Source: SAR324 cluster bacterium
GTDB lineage: Bacteria > SAR324 > NAC60-12
DNA length: 53,974 nucleotides
NCBI GenBank assembly: GCA_028282505.1
Contig: JANQHV010000554.1
Location: 1-53,974 of the forward strand
Direction of reading: 5' to 3'
Shown here: piece by piece, positions 41,428 to 48,710 of the stretch
How positions within the stretch are numbered: the stretch's first letter is position 1
Layout of the letters: every line of letters begins with the position of its first letter
The notes under the pieces: generated by a model
Told to the model about the DNA's origin: nothing
What the model saw: only the letters and a program-made list of their open reading frames with translations
Database searches by the model: none
Program-made: the position numbers and the translations under genes

Positions 41428-41464
41428 CTCATTACATTCAGACAAAAGTTTTTATATGCTAACC

Positions 41465-41525
41465 TTGAAAAAAGGGGAAGAACCAGCTTCCCTCCTTACC
41501 AAGGAGGGGTTGGGGGAGATTCTTA
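41465..41525. repeat. dispersed palindromic repeat, core-only copy
   Basis: TTGAAAAAAGGGGAAGAACC is followed by the hairpin CCTCCTTACCAAGGAGG and GGTTGGGGGAGATTC. It shares only the hairpin core and G-rich tail with the copies at 29121 and 45001. Confidence 0.65.
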
Positions 41526-41586
41526 AGAATCCTTAAAATATATAAAAGCCTTTAATGCAATCACTCATTCATAAAAAAGGAAATTA

Positions 41587-42522
41587 ATGCACATACTCGT
41601 TACAGGAGGATGCGGTTATAAAGGAACCGTTCTCACCAAAAAATTATTAGAAGAAGGATATCAGGTCACTGTATTGGACATTATGTGGTTTGGGAATTAT
41701 TTACCCGAACATAAAAACCTCACAATCATTAAAGAAGATATCCGAAATATCGAAGCCATTTCTCTGAAAGATATTGATGTCATCATCCACTTGGCAAATA
41801 TTGCAAATGACCCCAGTGTAGAATTAGACCCCACTCTGTCTTGGGAGGTCAATGCGCTGGGAACCATGCAACTTGCCGATTATGCGGTACGAAGCGGAGT
41901 GAAACGTTTGATTTACGCCAGTTCGGGTAGCATCTACGGAGTCAAGGATGAGCCAGAAGTGACCGAAGAACTCACACCTGTTCCTCTTTCAGTGTATAAT
42001 AAAACCAAAATGGTGGTTGAACGAGTCTTGTTGAGTTACAAAGATGACATGATCATTCAGTGCATTCGCCCAGGAACCGTATGTGGCTACTCTCCCAGGA
42101 TGCGTCTGGACATTGCTGTCAACATGCTCACCATGCAGGCTTTATCAAACGGAAAAATCACGGTTTTTGGTGGTCCTCAAACACGACCCAATCTCCATAT
42201 CCAAGACATGATTCGAGTCTATCTGCATTTTTTGGAGAACGACCAGCTACAAGGAATTTTTAATGCAGGATTTGAAAACATTTCTATTATAGATACTGCC
42301 AAAAAAGTGACGCAAACCGTCCCTGCCGAAATTGTTGTCAGTGAATCCAATGACCCTCGTTCTTATCGTCTCAATGCTGATAAACTCCTTCAGACTGGTT
42401 TTACTCCTGAATATTCGGTCCAGGATGCAATTGATGAGATCTATGAAAGGGTAAAAAGTGGGGAATTGACTGATGAGGAGCATTGCTACAATGTAAAATG
42501 GATGAGAAAGGTTTTGCAATAA
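41587..42522 (+). CDS. NAD-dependent epimerase/dehydratase (extended SDR)
   Basis: A 311-residue SDR. ILVTGGCGYKGTVL binds NAD(P), HLANIANDPS follows, and ASSGSIYG with YNKTK supplies the catalytic Ser/Tyr/Lys. The HIQDM...Y segment near residue 207 marks a nucleotide-sugar substrate. Next to heptose genes it may act on GDP-heptose, or on another nucleotide sugar. AAAAAGGAAATTA before the ATG is a good ribosome binding site. Confidence 0.82.
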   Translation: MHILVTGGCGYKGTVLTKKLLEEGYQVTVLDIMWFGNYLPEHKNLTIIKEDIRNIEAISLKDIDVIIHLANIANDPSVELDPTLSWEVNALGTMQLADYAVRSGVKRLIYASSGSIYGVKDEPEVTEELTPVPLSVYNKTKMVVERVLLSYKDDMIIQCIRPGTVCGYSPRMRLDIAVNMLTMQALSNGKITVFGGPQTRPNLHIQDMIRVYLHFLENDQLQGIFNAGFENISIIDTAKKVTQTVPAEIVVSESNDPRSYRLNADKLLQTGFTPEYSVQDAIDEIYERVKSGELTDEEHCYNVKWMRKVLQ

Positions 42523-42574
42523 GCTAAAAAATCGATTGTCGAACAATACAAATTTTGTAAAGCAGATAAATTCT

Positions 42575-43609
42575 ATGAAAATCAGTTGGTTTGTTCCTCC
42601 AGTTTCCAAGTACTCTTTGCTGCCAGATTGGATTTCCCGAAAAATGCGGATTGGGTACTATCATTATGATCATGTGCCAGGTTCCGTATACCTCCGTTGT
42701 AGTTTATTGATTTATTACCTGGAAGAACAGGGAATTCGATGTTATCTTAATAATCCATCTGCAGATGCCGATATTGCTGTTTTTGTGCGTTGGCAGGATG
42801 AGCAGGCCTATCAGGAACTACAACGGCAAAAAGGCAAAGGCAGGGTGACTGTTTTTGATCAGGTGATCAATTATTTTGATGTTGCCGGAATATTTCCTGG
42901 TAACTACGGAAGTACGGAAGAACAAAAAGCACAGATTTTGCAAATGGTTAACTCAGTAGATGCCTTTACGTGCTCTTCTGAATTCATTCGCCAAAGAGCC
43001 AATCAGCAAGGAATTACCGGTCACTACATCCCAGAGACTGTCGATTTACGACATTTTCGTGATTATAAAAAGAAAGAGAGTTTTCATAAAAAATCCATTA
43101 CTGCCATTTGGTCAGGACAGCCGGTGAAGGCAACAGAACTGTCCGAGTTGATTCCCTTATTGCAAAAAAGAGATATTTCCTTGACAGTCATTGCCTCCAG
43201 AAAGCCTGATATTTCAGGCCCATTTGAATGTATACCTTATTCCTACAACACATTTCCTCAAAGTATCCTGGCAGGAGATGTTTGCGTTTCTCCACGCAAA
43301 ACCGACAATACTTATGATTTGGGGCACAGCTATTGGAAAATTGGCACCTTCATGGTTTGTGGGGTCCCGGCACTTGCTGCTCCAATTCCGTCTTATGTCG
43401 AAGCGATTGGAAAGACAGGAGGAGGAAGAATTTGTGAGTCCACTGCCGATTGGGAATCTGCACTGGATTACATAGCCGAGAATCGAGATGTTCTTTGGGA
43501 ATGGTCCCAGGCAGCCCGTGAGGGGATGATTGCCCACTATTCTACAGAAAATGTCGTCAAACAATATATTGCACTTTTTGAAAAACTCCTTGATTCTCGA
43601 AAATCATAA
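42575..43609 (+). CDS. GT-B glycosyltransferase (group 1-like)
   Basis: A 344-residue protein. SWFVPPVSKYSLLPDW opens the chain, and the C-terminal half has TAIWSGQPVKATEL, CVSPRKTDNTYDLGHSYWKI and GVPALAAPIPSYVEAIG, the acceptor/donor pattern of GT4-like enzymes (an E-x7-E-like region is weak). ATG 42575 is chosen over a TTG 39 bases upstream, since the fold begins at KISWFVPP. It follows the epimerase by about 50 bases, so it is probably in the same unit. Confidence 0.68.
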   Translation: MKISWFVPPVSKYSLLPDWISRKMRIGYYHYDHVPGSVYLRCSLLIYYLEEQGIRCYLNNPSADADIAVFVRWQDEQAYQELQRQKGKGRVTVFDQVINYFDVAGIFPGNYGSTEEQKAQILQMVNSVDAFTCSSEFIRQRANQQGITGHYIPETVDLRHFRDYKKKESFHKKSITAIWSGQPVKATELSELIPLLQKRDISLTVIASRKPDISGPFECIPYSYNTFPQSILAGDVCVSPRKTDNTYDLGHSYWKIGTFMVCGVPALAAPIPSYVEAIGKTGGGRICESTADWESALDYIAENRDVLWEWSQAAREGMIAHYSTENVVKQYIALFEKLLDSRKS

Positions 43610-43915
43610 AAGAAACGTCCATATCGATTACTAGAGTAGTTCAGCATTGGCTGATATACTAGTCCCGAAGGGACGACAAGCAATAGCCCAGCTATTTATG
43701 ACTGGGTAAGAGTTATGAAACATTTATCAGTCCCGTAGGAACGATACAAATTGGGAATGCACCCGACAAAACGCCAAAGCGATCTCAGGAAATAGATTTT
43801 TCGTACGGTTGACATTCCGTTTTTTTGTGAGGGTCCAACCTTTCGATTTCGTGGACTCCATCAAATTATCGTCCAGCTTAAATGGGTAGCCAAAAACCTT
43901 AACCAACTAAAAACC
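43610..43915. repeat. gap with short palindromic repeats
   Basis: GTCCCGAAGGGAC (43662-43674), CCCAG-CTATTTATGA-CTGGG, and GTCCCGTAGGAAC (43730-43742) are successive short hairpins, a pattern of mobile intergenic palindromes. From about 43768, a stretch containing AAATAGATTTTTCGTACGGT resembles 47625-47700 (AAATAGATTTTTCGTGCGGT). No gene is seen. Confidence 0.6.
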
Positions 43916-44992
43916 ATGAGTTTTATCACAGAATTCAATCAGCATGTCCAAGATAAAAATTTAGAAGGAGTGGTAGACACTCTGAAAACCCTGCCGGAAC
44001 GGGTGACTGTCAAACTGAATGAGTACAACCCTTTGCCTCCGACGAAACCAGCACGAATTTGTATTGAATTGACCAATCGTTGTAATTTGAATTGTCCTTT
44101 TTGTCTGGTTGGACAGCAAAACCTGCAAGAATCCGTCGCTCACGATGATTTGAACCGAGAAGCAGGTGGAATGGACATGGATTTGTGCCGAAAAATCATT
44201 GCTGACGCCAAAAAATTTGGCATCAAAGAGATTTTGCTCACCTTCCAAGGGGAACCATTGATGTTCAAGCGGCAAAATTTTATTGAATTGGTTAAACTTT
44301 CCAAGGCAAATGGCCTCAAAACCATTGTTTTTACAAATGGTCTTTTATTGGACCCCGTTTTTTCCAGAGCCATTGTGAAAGCAGGCTTGGATGTGATGCG
44401 ATTTTCCGTTGATGGTGCAACACAAGAGATTTACGAACTGAACCGGGTGGGTGGTAAATTTGAAAAAGTGCGCACCAACATGAAAGATATGGTGCAGATT
44501 GTCAAAGAAGAAAAAAGCAAACTTCAATTGATCTGGCAATTCATTGCCCTCAAAAATAACGAACATCAAATCGAATTTGCCGAAAAAATAGCCGAAGAAA
44601 TTGGTATTCCGTTTCTCATCAAAACATTTGCTGAGAGCATCCCCGCACTGGTTCCAGAAAACCCAGCATATCATCGAAAGTATTTATCAAAAACTTGCCA
44701 TGATATTTATAAGTCCATCTGGGTGTATTGGAATGGCGATGTGGTGCCATGCTGCTATGATTTAGATGGTAAAGAAATCTTGGGCAATATTAACCAAAAT
44801 ACGATTGAAGAAATTTGGGATGGAGAAAAATATAAAAATTTGAGAAAACGAGTCAATGAAGCCCTAATCCATCCAGAAAATGAGCCCGAATTGTGTAAAG
44901 GGTGTTTGAAATATGCCCCCCCAGAAAAACTAGGCATTGATCCTGCTGCTGCTAAATTGAAATCTTATTTGCAACAACCCTTTTTGAAATAA
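43916..44992 (+). CDS. radical SAM/SPASM-domain enzyme
   Basis: A 358-residue protein. ELTNRCNLNCPFCLV (about residues 50-64) is the CxxxCxxC site for the SAM-binding 4Fe-4S cluster. The C-terminal SPASM-type region has CHDIYKSIWVYWNGDVVPCC, GNI..NTIEEIWDG and CKGC for auxiliary clusters. Radical SAM/SPASM proteins in glycan loci modify sugars or peptide substrates; the substrate here is unknown. The upstream gap is repeat-rich and the downstream gap holds a dispersed repeat, so the gene may be transcribed singly. Confidence 0.85.
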   Translation: MSFITEFNQHVQDKNLEGVVDTLKTLPERVTVKLNEYNPLPPTKPARICIELTNRCNLNCPFCLVGQQNLQESVAHDDLNREAGGMDMDLCRKIIADAKKFGIKEILLTFQGEPLMFKRQNFIELVKLSKANGLKTIVFTNGLLLDPVFSRAIVKAGLDVMRFSVDGATQEIYELNRVGGKFEKVRTNMKDMVQIVKEEKSKLQLIWQFIALKNNEHQIEFAEKIAEEIGIPFLIKTFAESIPALVPENPAYHRKYLSKTCHDIYKSIWVYWNGDVVPCCYDLDGKEILGNINQNTIEEIWDGEKYKNLRKRVNEALIHPENEPELCKGCLKYAPPEKLGIDPAAAKLKSYLQQPFLK

Positions 44993-45000
44993 TCCAATAG

Positions 45001-45088
45001 TCCCAAGTGGGGTTGGTCATATTTTTGATCAGTTGTGAAAAAATGATTTCCCCTCCTTTCCAAGGAGGGGGTAGGGGAGGTTGTAGGT
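45001..45088. repeat. dispersed palindromic repeat, copy 2
   Basis: About 87 bases matching 29121-29207 at about 70 positions, with hairpin core CCCTCCTTTCCAAGGAGGG and tail GTAGGGGAGGTTGTAG. It lies between the radical SAM gene and a glycosyltransferase. Confidence 0.75.
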
Positions 45089-45107
45089 ATATATCACCAG
45101 TTCATTT

Positions 45108-45992
45108 ATGAAAAACGAAAAAGTTTTTATTTCCATTAAACCCCATGATGGGATGAAAGGAGGAGGCTCCAACACGTTCGCATGGAATTTTCAACGGTAC
45201 CTGATAAAAAAGCAAATTCCCATAGCCAATCATTTGTGGGGAGCATCCAAAGCCATCATTATTGCTGACAAAGTCAATTTAATGGCCTTAAAAATTGCTA
45301 AACTCATGGGATGTTATATTCTCCATCGCCTTGATGAAGAATTTAGAGAAGATGAACCGCCAGTTGTCCGAAAACGACACAACAAAATTGTTCAGATTAA
45401 TAAACTGGCCGATCACACGGTTTTCCAGAGCCAGTTTGTCAAAAACAACGTATCCCCTCACTTGAATCCAAAAGATTGGAGCATCATTATCAATGGAGCG
45501 GACTCTTCCATTTTTCATTATCAGTCACATCAAGGACAATACATTGGTCATATCACCAATTCGGTGGGAGAGAAAAAACGCCTGGATTTATTAGAAAAAG
45601 CCATCCAAAAATATCCAGACGAACAGTTCATGCTGGTTGGCAATCATGAAAACTCCTCCATTGACTTTTCCCAATACAAAAATGTCACCATCGTTGGTCC
45701 TGTTACCAAAACCGAACTGGTCAAATATCATCAACAAATGAAATGCCTTTATTTTCCTTCGGAAAGAGACCCATGCCCTAATACGGTTGTAGAAGCAATC
45801 CTGTCTGGCATCCCAGTCTGCTATAATCAACATGGAGGCACTAAGGAAATTGTCAGAGACTGTGGCCTTCCTTTGGAAAATTTTAATGAATTACTCAGTC
45901 AGCTTGCAGTGTTTCAAGAAAAATGTGCTCATCGCAATGATCTTTATTTTGATTCGGTGGCTGCAAAATATTTAAGTTTGATGCCGGGCTAA
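45108..45992 (+). CDS. GT4-like glycosyltransferase
   Basis: A 294-residue GT-B enzyme. KPHDGMKGGGSNTFAWNFQR at the N-terminus is the acceptor-domain glycine loop, and ERDPCPNTVVEAILSGIPVC near residue 222 is the E-x7-E-type donor site. At about 290 residues it is shorter than typical GT4 enzymes (350-400). It ends two bases before the next glycosyltransferase gene, with which it shares organisation. Confidence 0.75.
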   Translation: MKNEKVFISIKPHDGMKGGGSNTFAWNFQRYLIKKQIPIANHLWGASKAIIIADKVNLMALKIAKLMGCYILHRLDEEFREDEPPVVRKRHNKIVQINKLADHTVFQSQFVKNNVSPHLNPKDWSIIINGADSSIFHYQSHQGQYIGHITNSVGEKKRLDLLEKAIQKYPDEQFMLVGNHENSSIDFSQYKNVTIVGPVTKTELVKYHQQMKCLYFPSERDPCPNTVVEAILSGIPVCYNQHGGTKEIVRDCGLPLENFNELLSQLAVFQEKCAHRNDLYFDSVAAKYLSLMPG

Positions 45993-45993
45993 C

Positions 45994-47040
45994 ATGTTAA
46001 AAATCCACATTGTTTATAATTTTACCGATGCCCCCTTCGGAGGCTCCAATCAATTTCTCAAAGCCTTAAAAAACTATTTCATCCAGCAGAATGTCTATTC
46101 CGAGCAGATAGAACAGGCCGATATTGTTATCCTGAATAGCCATTTATTTGGACAGGGAAAAACCCTCTTTGGCATCATCTGGGCAAATCGCCGTTTATTT
46201 CAACAAAAAACGATCTTGCACCGAGTCGATGGACCGGTTTCTCTCTATCAGGCCAATAACCGATTTTCTATCGATAAATACGTTTTTAAAATCAACCGCT
46301 TTGTGGCAGACGGGACGATCTTTCAGTCAGATTGGAGTCAGAAAAAATGCAAAGAAGTGGGAATGCCAACCAAAGCCTTTGAATTGGTCACATTCAATGC
46401 CCCCGACCCTGCCATCTTCTTTCCTTCCATCATGGAAACACCACAACCTGGTGCTAAATTCAAAATCATCGCCACCAGTTGGTCCACCAACCCTAATAAA
46501 GGTTTCGATATCTATGAATTTTTGGACAAACATCTGGATTTTGATAAATATGAAATGACCTTTGTGGGCAGATCCCCCATTGCTTTCAAAAATATTCAAC
46601 TCATCGATCCCTTACCCAGTCCACAAGTGGCGGAACAACTCCGGGCTCATCATCTCTTCATCTCAGCCTCCTTTTTAGAGGCATGCTCCAACTCACTGCT
46701 GGAAGCTATCCACTGCGGATGTGTTCCGATTGCCAGAGATACTTCGAGCCATCCTGAGATGATCGAGAAATTTGGAATTCTCTTTCAAGACAGCTCTGAT
46801 ATTTTGCAGGCCATCGATATGGCAGCCAAACAGTATCAAGACCTGAAAGCCAACTTGACGTTACCAACTCTCGAAGAAATTGGAGCACGGTATTATCAAT
46901 TCTGCCAGAAAGTTCATCAAGGCCGCCAACAGGAACAAAGACCTCTGACCTTTTCAAAAGCTTTGTCCTTCAAGTTCGATTCACTCCGGTTTCAACTGGA
47001 ACAACGGCTTGGGCAAATTGATGCAAAAGTGAGTAAGTAA
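45994..47040 (+). CDS. GT4-like glycosyltransferase
   Basis: A 348-residue GT-B enzyme. FGGSNQFLKALKNYF (acceptor loop), SWSTNPNKGFDIYEFLDKHL (start of the donor domain) and SFLEACSNSLLEAIHCGCVP (E-x7-E donor motif) are in canonical order. It is tandem to the GT4 gene before it (one-base gap) and is the last clear gene of the glycan region. The C-terminal 30 residues are a charged amphipathic helix that may touch the membrane. Confidence 0.8.
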   Translation: MLKIHIVYNFTDAPFGGSNQFLKALKNYFIQQNVYSEQIEQADIVILNSHLFGQGKTLFGIIWANRRLFQQKTILHRVDGPVSLYQANNRFSIDKYVFKINRFVADGTIFQSDWSQKKCKEVGMPTKAFELVTFNAPDPAIFFPSIMETPQPGAKFKIIATSWSTNPNKGFDIYEFLDKHLDFDKYEMTFVGRSPIAFKNIQLIDPLPSPQVAEQLRAHHLFISASFLEACSNSLLEAIHCGCVPIARDTSSHPEMIEKFGILFQDSSDILQAIDMAAKQYQDLKANLTLPTLEEIGARYYQFCQKVHQGRQQEQRPLTFSKALSFKFDSLRFQLEQRLGQIDAKVSK

Positions 47041-47177
47041 AACTTACAGCAATTTTACAAGCATAAGAAATTTTTTCAGTATATTTTAGTCACAGAGGGA
47101 CAACACACCTAAGATCATACTTGATTCTTGACTTATCCCTTAATTCAGCATGAAGGCATTAATCGAATAAGGAGAAT

Positions 47178-47355
47178 ATGGAAAAAAAACAGGAATACAC
47201 AGTAGTCTTGCGCGATGCAGGAATTGGACATGAAGAGTTTGTAGCGTTGGGGAATTTCCGCTCATGTGGAAGGAGTTCCAACAGAGGATACGGGTGGAAA
47301 GAACATCATCATCATTAAAAAATCGGAAACGATCATTATTCAAAAAAACGATTAG
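47178..47355 (+). pseudogene. possible frameshifted small gene
   Basis: TAAGGAGAAT before ATG 47178 is a strong ribosome binding site. The frame reads MEKKQEYTVVLRDAGIGHEE and on to GNFRS, then runs into a low-complexity His tail and a stop at 47318. In the +1 frame from 47263 the sequence continues sensibly (HVEGVPTEDTGGKNIIIIKK) to a stop at 47355. One inserted base would explain both. No family recognised. Confidence 0.35.
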
Positions 47356-47393
47356 TTACAATTTGAAATTACGGGAAACAGTCAGTTTCACGC

Positions 47394-47600
47394 CTTGCAT
47401 TGGGATCCGATTTTGCCCGTTTTATCTCTCAATCACATTTGGAGCTTTTCAATGACAAAAACCGCAGAGTCTATTTCAATCAGATGATTGCTATGGAAGA
47501 TTGGATGTTACCCGTTGTTTTTCAGCACAGACCATCTCAATTTTACCTGCCGGTCAACTTCCTCGCCGTTTTGCCGCCATGTAAGGCGACACTACCGTTA
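47394..47600 (+). pseudogene. possible remnant of a CHAT-like effector C-terminus
   Basis: The frame through 47400-47560 reads SDFARFISQSHLELFNDK and, later, MEDWMLPVVFQHRPSQF. The (D/E)W.(V/L)PV(V/L)(F/Y)Q pattern after a helical stretch recalls the end of CHAT-protease and related effector domains. There is no upstream catalytic part and no start with a ribosome binding site, and the frame degenerates after 47600. Confidence 0.25.
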
Positions 47601-47935
47601 ATTTGTTGCCAATTCAACATACCGTGGCAAAACACCAGAACAATTTTAGCAAATAGATTTTTCGTGCGGTCAGTGCTCCGATTTTTGAGGGTTGGTGGAA
47701 AATCTACCTTTAGCCACTAGAAACTACAAAACAACATTAAAAGATCTTTTTTTAGTGTTTTTTTGTGGGTTTCGTGGCCATTAGCAAAAAACAAAAATTT
47801 TTTAAATGGTTTAAATTATTACCTAAAAAGATCTCTCTGGAGAATTAGATAGCTCTTTTCCATGTACAAAAATTTCTTATTTTGCTATAGCATTTCGAAA
47901 GTTCATAATTTCCCAATAATGTCAAAAATTTAAAC

Positions 47936-48697
47936 ATGGACCGTGAGAGCTATTTGAAATGTTCCCTTGAGGAATTATATGACGTTCATCGACATATAGA
48001 TAAAGAAAAATATCCAGAACGGGTGCAAGTTCTGTTAGAAGTAATTTCTGAGAAGGAAGAACAGGGGGAGACCCATTTAGAAAAGAAGAAGGATGAATTG
48101 TTTATTTTTGCACAAAATTCACAAAATTCCAGCCAAGGCTTTTCAAAAGACAACGACCCTGCTCATGACATAAAAAAGGAATCCAACATATATGCTCCTC
48201 CCCAATCCATTTTAGAACAAACAACCAAAGGCCAAGAGGGGATCTACAAAATTGCTACCACTTCTCAACGCTTTATCAATTATATCATTGATCATTTCCT
48301 CATTTCTTTTTTTGCCTTTTTATTGGGAGCAATTTTAGCATGGATAGAGAGGGACGTTGCTATGCTCAAACTCTACGGTTCCACACTCGGCATAGTCATG
48401 ACAATCACTTATTATTTTATTTGTGAGAACGCATTTTTAAAAACTTTGGGAAAGATTATCACAAAAACAAGAGTGATCAGTATAGATGGAAGTGATCCAA
48501 CAGCAAAACAGATCATTATCAGAACACTGTGTCGACTTATTCCTTTTGAGGCTTTTTCATTCTTTGGGGGAAATGGACACCCTGTTGGCTGGCATGATCG
48601 TCTATCACGAACAAGATTGATTTCTATCGAACCAGAATTCTCGGAACTCATCAAAAAAGATGAAGCATTGAATAAGCATTGCAATTTGTTTGGTTAA
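47936..48697 (+). CDS. RDD-family membrane protein
   Basis: A 253-residue protein. The first 105 residues are hydrophilic and charged (DELFIFAQNSQNSSQGFSKD). An RDD domain follows with three membrane helices: TTSQRFINYIIDHFLISFFA, a middle helix, and TLGKIITKTRVISIDGSDPT leading to GWHDRLSRT. RDD proteins are small inner-membrane proteins of mostly unknown function. The cytosolic N-terminal extension is longer than usual. It converges on the SpoIIE gene with 13 bases between stops. Confidence 0.8.
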   Translation: MDRESYLKCSLEELYDVHRHIDKEKYPERVQVLLEVISEKEEQGETHLEKKKDELFIFAQNSQNSSQGFSKDNDPAHDIKKESNIYAPPQSILEQTTKGQEGIYKIATTSQRFINYIIDHFLISFFAFLLGAILAWIERDVAMLKLYGSTLGIVMTITYYFICENAFLKTLGKIITKTRVISIDGSDPTAKQIIIRTLCRLIPFEAFSFFGGNGHPVGWHDRLSRTRLISIEPEFSELIKKDEALNKHCNLFG

Positions 48698-48710
48698 TTA
48701 GAGGGTCTCT

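Larger units (their letters stand above)
47041..47935. other. long decayed stretch
   Basis: Nearly 900 bases without an intact gene. It holds the two remnants listed separately and, at 47625-47700, a block similar to 43768-43845 (shared AAATAGATTTTTCGT). The rest (47720-47935) is AT-rich with no promoter I can defend. It marks the end of the glycan region. Confidence 0.5.
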
